Shown here in pieces: positions 1-7,653 of a stretch of DNA of 64,000 bases. The position numbers and the translations under genes are program-made. The DNA comes from Sphingomonas sp. PP-CE-1A-559. Its GTDB lineage: Bacteria; Pseudomonadota; Alphaproteobacteria; Sphingomonadales; Sphingomonadaceae. Location: the NCBI RefSeq assembly GCF_004340965.1, contig NZ_SLYA01000002.1, positions 62,001 to 126,000 of the forward strand, given 5' to 3'. The number at the start of each line of letters is the position of its first letter. Within the stretch, counting starts at the first letter, position 1. The notes beneath the pieces were generated by a model that did no database searches, was not told where the DNA came from, and saw only the letters and a list, made by a program, of their open reading frames with translations.

Positions 1-207
1 CGCCAGGAAATCGGCGAGCAAAAGCGGCATGGCGGACGGTGCGACGACCGGCGCAACAGGTGCTGCGGCTGGTAGGACCAGCGGTTCGGGCGCCGCAAAC
101 CAGTCGCGCGGGACGTCGTCGACCAGCGTGTCGACGCCAGCCTCGTGCCACCAATCGAGCGCGCTCGCGGCGGCGTTTCGCCAATCGATGGTTTGATCCG
201 CCCCCAC
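1..207 (-). CDS. Uracil-DNA glycosylase-like protein, N-terminal part (runs off the window)
   Basis: The reverse strand is open from a GTG at 207 to the window edge and gives 69 residues. It reads VGADQTIDWRNAAASALDWW, then HEAGVDTLVDDVPRDWF and an Ala/Pro/Val-rich linker. This resembles the N-terminal extension of the uracil-DNA glycosylase family protein that sphingomonads carry, which would excise uracil from DNA. The catalytic domain lies outside the window, so the call rests on the extension and on my memory of this gene often standing head-to-head with ETF-QO. The frame stays open upstream of 207, so the start is not certain. It is divergent from the flavoprotein gene. Confidence 0.55.
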   Translation of the reverse strand, partial: MGADQTIDWRNAAASALDWWHEAGVDTLVDDVPRDWFAAPEPLVLPAAAPVAPVVAPSAMPLLLADFLA

Positions 208-227
208 TGGGTAACCTATGCTGCATG

Positions 228-245
228 GTTGACGTGGCGGTCAAC
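228..245. promoter_or_regulatory. Short inverted repeat in the divergent promoter region
   Basis: GTTGAC, six bases, then GTCAAC form a perfect 6-6-6 inverted repeat between the glycosylase-like start (207) and the flavoprotein start (347). It could be an operator for either gene. Chance is also possible at this length. Confidence 0.25.
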
Positions 246-346
246 TCGCGCAATCGCCATATTGGACAAGACGGTGCCGGCCCGAGCCCGAACGAAGGGT
301 GGGGCGCAAAGCTATGGCAATAGGGGACATCCCCCGGGAGACGATG

Positions 347-2008
347 ATGACGACACGTGAATCGATGCCGTACGACGTGGTGATCGTCGGCGCTGGCCCG
401 GCCGGTCTCTCGGCAGCGATCCGCCTGAAACAGCTGGCGGCCGAGAAGGACGCCGAAATCAGCGTCTGCGTGCTCGAAAAGGGCTCCGAAGTCGGCGCGC
501 ATATCCTGTCGGGCGCGGTGATCGATCCGAAGTCTCTCGACGAACTTCTGCCGAACTGGCGCGAAGACGGCTGCCCGCTCGCCGAGGTGCCGGTGACCGA
601 GAACCATCACTGGATCCTGACCAAGACGAAGAAGAGCGAGATGCCGCACTTCGTCACGCCCTCGTTCATGCACAACAAGGGCACCTATACCGGCTCGCTC
701 GGTAACCTGTGCCGCTGGCTTGCGGGCAAGGCGGAGGAACTCGGCGTCGAGATCTTCCCGGGCTTTGCCGCGGCGGAAATCCTGTTCAACGACGACGGCT
801 CGGTGAAGGGCGTGGCGACCGGCGACATGGGCGTCGCGCGCGACGGCACGCACAAGGGCGACTACACCCCCGGCCTCGAACTCCACGCCAAATACACCTT
901 CTTCTCGGAAGGTTGCCGCGGTCACCTCACCAAGGAACTGATCCGCAATTTCGCGCTCGACAAGGACAGCGACCCGCAGGTCTACGGCCTCGGCATCAAG
1001 GAGCTGTGGGACATCGATCCCGAACTCCACGTCCCCGGCCGCGTCATCCACACGCAGGGCTGGCCGTTGTCCGAGACGGACGGCTCGAACGGCGGCGGCT
1101 GGATCTATCACCAGGCGAACGGCCAGGTCTCGATCGGCTTCGTCACGTGGCTGAACTACACCAACCCGTATCTCTCGCCGTTCAGCGAGATGCAGCGCTG
1201 GAAGACGCATCCCGAGATCGCCGCGCTGCTGAAGGGCGCCAAGCGCGTCAGCTACGGCGCGCGCGCGATCAGCGATGGCGGGCTGCAGTCGATCCCCAAG
1301 CTCGTCATGCCCGGTGCGGCTCTGATCGGCGACAGCGCAGGCTTCCTGAACGTGCCGCGGATCAAGGGCACGCATACCGCGATGAAGTCCGGCATGATGG
1401 CCGCCGAGGCCGCGGTCGAGGCGATCGTCTCGCAGCGCGGCCATGACGAGCTCGCCGCCTATCCCGAGGCGTTCGAGAAGTCGTGGGTCAAGAAGGAGCT
1501 GTCGGTCGTCCGCAACGTCGTGCCGCTGGTCAAGAAGTTCGGCGACCTCGTCGGCTCGGGCCTCGCCGGCGTGACGATGTGGATGGAGCATCTCGGCATC
1601 AAGGTGCCCTTCACGATGCACCATCACCCCGACAATGAGAGCCTGTGGCGCAAGGATCTCGTCAAGCCGATCGTCTATCCGAAGCCCGACGGTGTCCTGA
1701 CGTTCGATCGCCTGTCGTCGGTGTTCGTCTCGAACACCAACCACGAGGAGGATCAGCCGGTCCACCTGACGCTCAAAGATGCGAGCGTGCCGATCGCCTA
1801 CAACCTGCCGATGTACGACGAACCCGCGCAACGCTATTGCCCGGCCGGCGTTTACGAAGTCGTCGGTGAGGACACGGCCGATCCGAAGTTCGTCATCAAC
1901 GCGCAGAACTGCGTCCACTGCAAGACCTGCGACATCAAGGACCCCACCCAGAACATCAACTGGGTCGTACCCGAGGGCGGCGGAGGCCCCAATTATCCCA
2001 ACATGTAA
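347..2008 (+). CDS. Electron transfer flavoprotein-ubiquinone oxidoreductase
   Basis: Passes electrons from ETF, which collects them from acyl-CoA and other dehydrogenases, to ubiquinone at the inner membrane. The protein is 553 residues. An FAD dinucleotide-binding motif VIVGAGPAGLSAAIRL starts near residue 10. The second FAD contact region (PGAALIGDSAGFLNVPRIKG) is in the middle. The C-terminal 4Fe-4S ferredoxin-like part has CPAGVYEVV followed by NCVHCKTCDIKDPTQNINW, and the protein ends GGGGPNYPNM as the family does. ATG 347 is chosen because GGGAG at 336-340 is six bases upstream; the adjacent ATG at 344 is possible. Its stop lies next to the following TPR gene, so the two are probably cotranscribed. 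Confidence 0.95.
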   Translation: MTTRESMPYDVVIVGAGPAGLSAAIRLKQLAAEKDAEISVCVLEKGSEVGAHILSGAVIDPKSLDELLPNWREDGCPLAEVPVTENHHWILTKTKKSEMPHFVTPSFMHNKGTYTGSLGNLCRWLAGKAEELGVEIFPGFAAAEILFNDDGSVKGVATGDMGVARDGTHKGDYTPGLELHAKYTFFSEGCRGHLTKELIRNFALDKDSDPQVYGLGIKELWDIDPELHVPGRVIHTQGWPLSETDGSNGGGWIYHQANGQVSIGFVTWLNYTNPYLSPFSEMQRWKTHPEIAALLKGAKRVSYGARAISDGGLQSIPKLVMPGAALIGDSAGFLNVPRIKGTHTAMKSGMMAAEAAVEAIVSQRGHDELAAYPEAFEKSWVKKELSVVRNVVPLVKKFGDLVGSGLAGVTMWMEHLGIKVPFTMHHHPDNESLWRKDLVKPIVYPKPDGVLTFDRLSSVFVSNTNHEEDQPVHLTLKDASVPIAYNLPMYDEPAQRYCPAGVYEVVGEDTADPKFVINAQNCVHCKTCDIKDPTQNINWVVPEGGGGPNYPNM

Positions 2009-2036
2009 GCGTCTGTTTTTAGCCCTAGGTCTTGCC

Positions 2037-3452
2037 GTGGCGGCGCCTGCCACGGCTGCGCCTGCCACGGCTGCGCCTGCCACGGCGGCGCGGGCAGATT
2101 TGTCCGCGTATCTGAAGGCCCGCGCCGCCGACGCTGCCGGCGAGACGGGCCTTGCCGCCGCAAGCTATGCCAAGGTGCTGGCCGCGGCGCCCGACGACCC
2201 CGTCGTCGCGATTCGCGCCTATCGCGAGGCGCTGGAGGCGGGCGATATGCCGCTTGCGACCCGCGCCGTCGCAGTATTGAACAAGGCCGGCGTCGCGCCC
2301 GCGGACGCCGCGCTGATCCCGCTCGCCGATGCGGCGCGACGCGGCGACGCGAAGGCCGCCAGCGCCGCGATCGCAACACTGTCGGGTGGCCCACTCGTGG
2401 TGCTTGCGCCCTCGCTCTACGCCTGGGTCGCGCAGGCAGAAGGTCGCGATCCCGAACCCTCGCTCGCCACCGCCGCGAAAGACCCGGTCGCCAACCGCTT
2501 CGCCACCGAATCCCGCGCGCTGATCGCCGCGGCACCGCGCAAGCAACCGCTCGCGATCGGCGTCTCGCGCCTGCTCGCCCGCCTCGCCAGCGACCTCAGC
2601 GCGGGCGAGCCGTCACCGCTGTCGATTGCGCTAACCCAGGCAGCCCTGCGCGCCGACCCCAGCTACGACGCAGCGCGCGTGCTCCTCGCCGACGCGCTCG
2701 CCCGCAACAAGCTGGTCGACCGCGCGCTCGTGGTGCTCGACGGCATCGACGCGAAAAGCCCCTCCGCCCCGGCCGCCGCCGCCGAACGCATCGACATCCT
2801 CGCCACCGCCGACCGCAACGGCGAAGCGCTCGCCGCCGCCAAGAACCGCGTCGACCAGAAGGGTTCGGAGCCCGCCGACTGGCAACGCTACGCCGACCTG
2901 TTGCTGACCACCGGCAACCCCGCCGCAGCGGCGACGTGGTACCAGCGCATCATCGCCGCCGACGGCGCGAAGGGCGGCAGCTGGGGCAACTGGCTGCAAT
3001 ATGGCGGCGCACTCGACCAGGCCGGCCGCTGGCCCGAAGCGCGCGACGCACTGGAAAAAGCCGTCGCCCGCGGCCCCGCGCAACCGCTCGCGCTCAACTA
3101 TCTAGGCTTTGCGCAAGTCGAGCACGGCGACGACATCCCCGCCTCGATCAAGCTGTTAGAACGCGCCACCCGCCTCGACCCGACCAACGCGTCGATCACC
3201 GACTCGCTTGGCTGGGCTTACCACCTCTCCGGCAACACTGCCCAAGCGCTCCCCCTGCTCGAAATCGCCGCGCAAGCCGAACCCACCAACGCCGAAATCG
3301 CCGACCACCTCGGCGACGCCTATTGGAGCGTCGGCCGAAACTACGAAGCACGCTACGCCTGGCGCGCCGCCTTGCTGACCGCCGAACCCGCAGACACGGC
3401 ACGCATAACCGCCAAGATCGCCAACGGCCTCCCGCCACAAGCCCGCCGCTGA
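2037..3452 (+). CDS. Exported tetratricopeptide-repeat protein
   Basis: A TPR protein of about 471 residues, probably periplasmic. A hydrophobic stretch (LFLALGLAVAAPATAAPATA) ending in Ala-rich residues looks like a signal peptide. After it come helical repeats, clearest near the C-terminus (PLALNYLGFAQVEHGDDIPA and SITDSLGWAYHLSGN). No binding partner can be named. The start is a problem: the signal-like segment begins CKRLFLAL with no ATG, GTG or TTG in frame, because the nearby ATG (2003) belongs to the upstream gene and is followed by its stop. The first usual in-frame start is GTG 2037, which cuts the hydrophobic core. A CTG at 2013, an unusual initiation or a one-base change at the junction would restore it. 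Confidence 0.75.
   Translation: MAAPATAAPATAAPATAARADLSAYLKARAADAAGETGLAAASYAKVLAAAPDDPVVAIRAYREALEAGDMPLATRAVAVLNKAGVAPADAALIPLADAARRGDAKAASAAIATLSGGPLVVLAPSLYAWVAQAEGRDPEPSLATAAKDPVANRFATESRALIAAAPRKQPLAIGVSRLLARLASDLSAGEPSPLSIALTQAALRADPSYDAARVLLADALARNKLVDRALVVLDGIDAKSPSAPAAAAERIDILATADRNGEALAAAKNRVDQKGSEPADWQRYADLLLTTGNPAAAATWYQRIIAADGAKGGSWGNWLQYGGALDQAGRWPEARDALEKAVARGPAQPLALNYLGFAQVEHGDDIPASIKLLERATRLDPTNASITDSLGWAYHLSGNTAQALPLLEIAAQAEPTNAEIADHLGDAYWSVGRNYEARYAWRAALLTAEPADTARITAKIANGLPPQARR
2043..2087 (+). repeat. Three tandem 15-bp units in the signal-peptide region
   Basis: The unit GCGCCTGCCACGGCT occurs three times, the last differing in its final base. It encodes APATA three times at the signal-peptide end of the TPR protein. 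The unit length is a multiple of three, so gain or loss of copies keeps the frame. Confidence 0.9.
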
Positions 3453-3499
3453 AACAACGGCCCCCGCCCCAAAAACTGAGAGGGAAGGGGATTGCTCCG

Positions 3500-3592
3500 C
3501 CAACATCCGTCACCCTAGCGAATGCTGGGGTCTCCCACGAGGCGCGCACCGCCCGCCAAACGATGATATCCCAGCGTGCGCTGGGATGACGG
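3500..3592. repeat. Intergenic palindromic repeat (CCCAGCG...CGCTGGG family)
   Basis: Two related halves face each other: GTCACCCTAGCGAATGCTGG near 3511 and CCCAGCGTGCGCTGGGATGA near 3569, with about 40 bases between them. This is the layout of a sphingomonad REP-type element. It fills most of the 206-base gap between the TPR gene and ispE. No gene is seen in the gap. Confidence 0.75.
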
Positions 3593-3658
3593 TCGATTGT
3601 TGGCTAAGCGCATGGGCAAAGCACGCACCAAGCCCGCCGCCAACTCCCGAGACCCTCA

Positions 3659-4591
3659 ATGCCCGCCATCACCGAACCCGCCCCCGCCAAGATCAACCTG
3701 GCCCTTCACGTCCGCCGCCGCCGCCCCGACGGCTACCACGACCTCGAAACGCTCTTCGCCTTCGCCACCGACGGCGACCTGATCACGGTAGAACCCGCCC
3801 AAACCAACAGCTTCACCATAACCGGCCCCTTCGCCGCAGCACTCCTGCCCGCCCAAAACGCTGCCCCAACCCCCAACACCACCCCGGCGAAGGCCGGGGC
3901 CCAATTGGGGACGGACAATGACGAAGCACCCCGCTCGTCCGGCGCCGCCCCCTGGCAAGGCAACCTGGTAACCGCCGCAGCAGACGCCTTCACCACCGCG
4001 TTCGCCCCCGAGGCTCACCACGCCATAACCCTGGAAAAGCACCTCCCCATCGCCTCAGGCATAGGTGGAGGCTCCGCCGACGCCGCCGCCACGCTCCGTG
4101 CGCTGGCCCGCCTCCACGGCATAGCCCCAACCGACCCCCGCCTCCACGACATCGCCGCAAAGCTCGGCGCAGACGTCCCCGCCTGCCTAGCCAACCGCAC
4201 CACACTCGGCACCGGCAGAGGCGACACTCTCACCACCCTCGAAGGCCTGTCCGGCACCCCCCTCCTGCTCGTAAACCCAGGCGTCGCGGTCTCCACCGCC
4301 GCCGTCTTCAAGACCTGGGACGGCCACGACCGAGGCCCGATCCCCGAAGGCAATCTCCTCGACCGTGCAAAAGCCGGCCGCAACGACCTAGAACCCCCCG
4401 CGCTGGCCCTCGCCCCCGTAATCGCCGAAGTCCGCACGCTCCTCGACGCAGCACAAGGCGTCCTCCTGTCCAGAATGTCTGGCTCCGGCGCCACCTGCTT
4501 CGCCCTGTTCGAAACCCCCGAAGCCAGAAACACCGCCGCCACCGCCGCCCAAGCCAAAGGCTGGTGGACGCTCGCAACAAAGCTCGCCTGA
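3659..4591 (+). CDS. ispE: 4-diphosphocytidyl-2-C-methyl-D-erythritol kinase, carrying an internal repeat-derived insert
   Basis: Phosphorylates CDP-methylerythritol with ATP in the MEP route to isoprenoid precursors. It is a 310-residue GHMP kinase: PAPAKINLALHV at residues 7-18, the ATP-binding glycine-rich motif GIGGGSADAA at 134-143, and the C-terminal MSGSGATCFALF at 273-284. Residues about 73-90 ([11 protein letters not shown] and what follows) are the translation of an intergenic repeat that also occurs near 6470, 8331, 11264 and 39331, so the segment between residues 60 and 102 is longer than usual. All catalytic motifs are intact. Its use of ATA and CTA codons differs from that of recA. 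Confidence 0.95.
   Translation: MPAITEPAPAKINLALHVRRRRPDGYHDLETLFAFATDGDLITVEPAQTNSFTITGPFAAALLPAQNAAPTPNTTPAKAGAQLGTDNDEAPRSSGAAPWQGNLVTAAADAFTTAFAPEAHHAITLEKHLPIASGIGGGSADAAATLRALARLHGIAPTDPRLHDIAAKLGADVPACLANRTTLGTGRGDTLTTLEGLSGTPLLLVNPGVAVSTAAVFKTWDGHDRGPIPEGNLLDRAKAGRNDLEPPALALAPVIAEVRTLLDAAQGVLLSRMSGSGATCFALFETPEARNTAATAAQAKGWWTLATKLA
3884..3935 (+). repeat. Copy of the CCCCGGCGAAGGCCGGGG repeat inside ispE
   Basis: The core CACCCCGGCGAAGGCCGGGG followed by CCCAATTGGGG and a tail containing GACGAAGC matches the left half of the repeats at 8331-8441 and 11264-11378. Here it is read in frame as part of IspE. Only one half of the usual two-armed element is present. Confidence 0.85.
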
Positions 4592-4870
4592 TCGATAGAT
4601 AGGCGGCGGCACCTTTGAGACTGGTCGCCGCGTTGCCGCAACCGCCCGTCATCCTGACGAAAGTCAGGATCCAGAGCGGCAAACGAAACCGCCCGTCACA
4701 ACCAGTTGCCGACACCATCGATGAGTTGATCGCCGCCAAACCCGCGCTCGAACAACCGGAACCGTTCTCGACCAAACTCTGCCCGGCCCATCTCGTCATC
4801 CAGACATGTTCGGCACTTATCCCCTTGGAACATGTGTGAGTCTGCAGTCATACGGCACCACGCCCTTCCC

Positions 4871-4927
4871 TTGTTCTCCCGCGAAGGCGGGAGCCCAGTC
4901 TGGATCCCCGCCTTCGCGGGGAGACAT
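4871..4927. repeat. Hairpin repeat of the TTCTCCCGCGAAGGCGGGAG family
   Basis: TTGTTCTCCCGCGAAGGCGG, then GAGCCCAGTCTGGATC, then CCCGCCTTCGCGGGGAGA: each arm is itself palindromic and the two arms are inverted. The same element is at 6578-6638 (degenerate), 11404-11463, 21779-21840 and 54954-55014. Confidence 0.85.
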
Positions 4928-4965
4928 ATTTTATTTGCGAGAAAGGACAGCAGCCGGCGCGTTCT

Positions 4966-5039
4966 GGGGCCAGCGCTCCGCATACTCAAAGGTCGACAAG
5001 CGCGGACCGGTGGATGCTGAACCAAGCCCCGCATGACGA
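4966..5039. repeat. Repeat fragment of the 'GTGGATGC...CATGACG' family
   Basis: The segment containing CGCTCCGCATACTC, then CGGACCGGTGGATGCTGAAC and CCCCGCATGACG resembles the element at 17436-17531, which has CGCGTACTC, CCGTGGATGCCGGAACGAGC and CGGCATGACG in the same order. Confidence 0.6.
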
Positions 5040-5096
5040 GGATTGGCAACCACCCACGGCCGTTACCAAATGTCCACCTTTTCCGAAAAACCCATC

Positions 5097-5111
5097 GTTC
5101 CCCACTTGTTC
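5097..5111 (+). promoter_or_regulatory. LexA (SOS) box upstream of recA
   Basis: GTTC, seven bases (CCCACTT), then GTTC. This is the alphaproteobacterial LexA operator GTTC-N7-GTTC, 79 bases before the recA start. It implies LexA-repressed, damage-inducible expression. Confidence 0.85.
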
Positions 5112-5189
5112 CAAAAGAACAAAGAGAATACATGGTGTTTGACGCGTTGAATGGCACGCGCGCTTGCTTTAGCGATGGGAGCATATTCG

Positions 5190-6263
5190 ATGGCCGCTAA
5201 TCTGAAAGTGATCGACACCGGCATGGCAACCGCAACCAACGACCGGCAGAAGGCGCTCGACGCCGCGCTCGCGCAGATCGACCGCGCCTTCGGCAAGGGC
5301 TCGGCAATGCGCCTGGGCTCCAAGGAAACCATGCAGGTCGAGGTCATCTCGACCGGCTCGCTCGGGCTCGACATCGCGCTCGGCGTCGGCGGCCTGCCGC
5401 GCGGCCGCGTGATCGAGATCTACGGTCCGGAGTCGTCAGGCAAGACCACGCTCGCGCTCCACGTGATCGCCGAAGCGCAGAAGGGCGGCGGCACCGCCGC
5501 GTTCGTCGATGCCGAGCACGCGCTCGACCCGGTCTACGCCAAGAAGCTCGGCGTCAACATCGACGAACTGATCGTGTCGCAGCCCGACACCGGCGAGCAG
5601 GCGCTCGAGATCGTCGACACGCTGGTCCGCTCGAACGCGATCGACGTGCTGGTGGTCGACTCGGTCGCAGCACTCGTGCCGCGTGCCGAAATCGAAGGCG
5701 AGATGGGCGACAGCCATGTCGGTCTCCAGGCCCGCCTGATGTCGCAGTCGCTGCGGAAACTGACCGGCTCGATCAGCCGCTCGCGCTGCATGGTGATCTT
5801 CATCAACCAGCTCCGCATGAAGATCGGCGTCATGTACGGCAACCCCGAGACGACGACCGGCGGCAACGCGCTGAAGTTCTACGCCTCGGTCCGGCTCGAC
5901 ATCCGCCGCATCGGTGCGATCAAGGCCGGTGAAGAGGTCACGGGCAACCAGACCCGCGTGAAGGTCGTCAAGAACAAGGTCGCCCCGCCGTTCAAGCAGG
6001 TCGAGTTCGACATCATGTACGGGCAGGGCGTCTCCAAGCTCGGCGAGATCCTAGATCTCGGCGTGAAGGCGGGCCTGGTCGAAAAGTCCGGCGCGTGGTT
6101 CAGCTATGACAGCGTGCGCCTTGGCCAAGGCCGCGAGAACTCGAAGACGTTCCTCAAGGACAACCCCGAAACCGCCGACCGCCTCGAAAAGCAGATCCGC
6201 GCACGCACCGACAAGGTCGCCGAAGAAATGATGGCCGGCCCCGAAGAAGGCGACGACGCCTAA
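5190..6263 (+). CDS. recA: Recombinase RecA
   Basis: Forms filaments on single-stranded DNA, drives strand exchange and activates LexA cleavage. The protein is 357 residues. The Walker A motif [10 protein letters not shown] is near residues 79-88, Walker B is in [11 protein letters not shown], and the DNA-binding loops include [17 protein letters not shown] and [16 protein letters not shown]. Start 5190 ([11 protein letters not shown]) is chosen over the upstream ATG at 5151 because GGGAG at 5176-5180 lies nine bases before it and the family begins this way. An SOS box stands upstream. The gene is monocistronic, and a repeat with hairpin potential follows immediately. Confidence 0.97.
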   Translation: MAANLKVIDTGMATATNDRQKALDAALAQIDRAFGKGSAMRLGSKETMQVEVISTGSLGLDIALGVGGLPRGRVIEIYGPESSGKTTLALHVIAEAQKGGGTAAFVDAEHALDPVYAKKLGVNIDELIVSQPDTGEQALEIVDTLVRSNAIDVLVVDSVAALVPRAEIEGEMGDSHVGLQARLMSQSLRKLTGSISRSRCMVIFINQLRMKIGVMYGNPETTTGGNALKFYASVRLDIRRIGAIKAGEEVTGNQTRVKVVKNKVAPPFKQVEFDIMYGQGVSKLGEILDLGVKAGLVEKSGAWFSYDSVRLGQGRENSKTFLKDNPETADRLEKQIRARTDKVAEEMMAGPEEGDDA

Positions 6264-6267
6264 CCCT

Positions 6268-6330
6268 ACTTTCCCTCTCCCTCAGGGGAGAGGGAGGGAC
6301 CCATTGCCTTCGCAATGGGAGGGTGAGGGC
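6268..6330. repeat. Hairpin repeat after recA (CCCTCTCCCTCAGGGGAGAGGG type)
   Basis: CCCTCTCCCTCAGGGGAGAGGG pairs with itself, and CCCATTGCCTTCGCAATGGG is a second hairpin right behind it. The position just after recA suggests it could also end or protect the transcript. The gap 6264-6800 holds this and other repeats and no supported gene. Confidence 0.75.
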
Positions 6331-6339
6331 ACGCTGCAT

Positions 6340-6395
6340 GGCTCACGGCTCACGGCTCATGGCTCATGGCTCATGGCTCATGGCTCATGGCTCAT
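6340..6395. repeat. Eight tandem copies of a 7-bp unit (GGCTCAT/C)
   Basis: Two GGCTCAC units followed by six GGCTCAT units without interruption. It lies outside any gene. Such a simple heptanucleotide array is prone to slippage. Confidence 0.95.
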
Positions 6396-6465
6396 GGTGG
6401 TCGAGGGTACGCTCGGCCTATGGTTTAGACACATGGTGAACTGACGCCGCATCCACTCACTCTCA

Positions 6466-6497
6466 GCACCACCCCGGCGAAGGCCGGGGCCCAGTTG
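6466..6497. repeat. Single arm of the CCCCGGCGAAGGCCGGGG repeat
   Basis: CACCACCCCGGCGAAGGCCG followed by GGGCCCAGTTGG, the same core as at 8331, 11264, 39331 and inside ispE. Only one arm is present. Confidence 0.8.
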
Positions 6498-6577
6498 GCA
6501 TGACCCCGCAAATAAAATCCCGCGCTAAGCCAAGCTCTTTAGCGGCATGGCCCCGCATTCTTAAACGAGTCCATGCC

Positions 6578-6638
6578 TTGTTCTCCCGCGAAGGCCGGAC
6601 TCCAGCCTGGATTCCCGCATTCATGGGAAAACAAAGCT
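6578..6638. repeat. Degenerate copy of the TTCTCCCGCGAAGG hairpin repeat
   Basis: TTGTTCTCCCGCGAAGGCCG, then CTCCAGCCTGGATTCCCGC and a decayed second arm (CATTCATGGGAAAACAAAG). Base changes disrupt the second arm, so this copy looks old. Confidence 0.7.
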
Positions 6639-6800
6639 GCTGATGTCAGCATGCTCGCCTACATCGGACCGCAAAACACCGCTTCACAAATACCACGCCA
6701 GCGTCTGCACTTTGTGCACTTCGGACCCAATGTACCGATTATGTGAGACCCTATAGACCGTCCAATTGTCCCCCCGCCCGAGCATGAAACGGATCACCGA

Positions 6801-7634
6801 ATGACCACCGCCTATGACTGGACCGGCAGAATAGGCGACGTCTGGGCGGAGGAATGGCGTCGAACCGACCGAAGCTTCACCAACCTGACACCGTACCTGA
6901 ACGCAGCGATCCTGTCCGTCGCCATCCCCCAAACCCGCAAGATCATCGACATAGGCTGCGGCGCTGGAGCAACCTCTCTAGCCACGGCCCAAGCGATCCC
7001 GACCGCGCAGATAACCGGCATAGATCTCTCACCCACCCTGATCGAGATCGCCAAACACCGCGCCAAAACCTCATCCAACGCCAGCTTCGAGTGCGCGGAC
7101 ATCACCGCCGCCGCCCCGAACCACGCTCCCATCGACCTCTACGTCTCGCGCCACGGCGTCATGTTCTTCGCTGACCCCGTCGCCGCCTTCACGACATTAG
7201 CCGAAGCCGCCGCCCCCGACGCGACGCTCGTCTTCACATGTTTCGCCGACCGCGCCGCCAACCGCTGGGCCACCGAAATCATCACCGCGACCGGCGGCAA
7301 TGCAGACGCTCCGGCAAGCACCGCACCCGGCCCCTTCGCCTTCGCCGACCCGACTTACGTCGCGAGCATCCTCGAGAAATCCGACTGGCATGTCGCGTCA
7401 CCCGAGCGTGTCGAATTCGCCTACCGAGTAGGGGACGGCGCCGATCCCGTAGCCGACGCCGTCGACTATTTCAGCCGCATTGGCCCGGCAGCATCCGCCA
7501 TCCGAGACGCTGCCCCCGAGGAACGCGAGCGCCACATCGCGCGTCTCACCCAGGTCTGCGACCGGTACCGAAGCGGCGACACGGTGGAATTCCCCGCCGC
7601 CGCTTGGATCTGGACCGCGCGCAAATCGTCCTAA
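6801..7634 (+). CDS. Class I SAM-dependent methyltransferase
   Basis: 277 residues with a Rossmann methyltransferase fold. Motif I is KIIDIGCGAGATSLA near residues 47-61, the acidic end of beta-2 is ITGIDLSPTLIEIA, and motif IV is IDLYVSRHGVMFF, followed by FADPVAAF. The motifs support SAM binding but not a particular substrate. The N-terminus (YDWTGRIGDVWAEEWRRTDR) is typical of a small sphingomonad group. It stands alone between a repeat-rich gap and the glutathione transferase gene. Codon use includes ATA and AGA, unlike recA, so a history of transfer is possible. Confidence 0.8.
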   Translation: MTTAYDWTGRIGDVWAEEWRRTDRSFTNLTPYLNAAILSVAIPQTRKIIDIGCGAGATSLATAQAIPTAQITGIDLSPTLIEIAKHRAKTSSNASFECADITAAAPNHAPIDLYVSRHGVMFFADPVAAFTTLAEAAAPDATLVFTCFADRAANRWATEIITATGGNADAPASTAPGPFAFADPTYVASILEKSDWHVASPERVEFAYRVGDGADPVADAVDYFSRIGPAASAIRDAAPEERERHIARLTQVCDRYRSGDTVEFPAAAWIWTARKSS

Positions 7635-7653
7635 TAAAAACAGGGGGTTCAGC

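Larger units (their letters stand above)
4592..5096. other. Gene-free gap holding three repeat fragments
   Basis: Between ispE and the recA promoter I see no supported gene. The open frame from 4615 is largely translated repeat sequence. The gap holds a fragment near 4649-4680 (CGTCATCCTGACGAAAGTCA), a full hairpin repeat at 4871-4927 and a third type at 4966-5039. Confidence 0.6.

Noticed and set aside
4615..4839. A possible 74-residue protein between ispE and recA
   Set aside because: Its first part is a translated repeat (PPVILTKVRIQSG), there is no ribosome site and the rest looks random.
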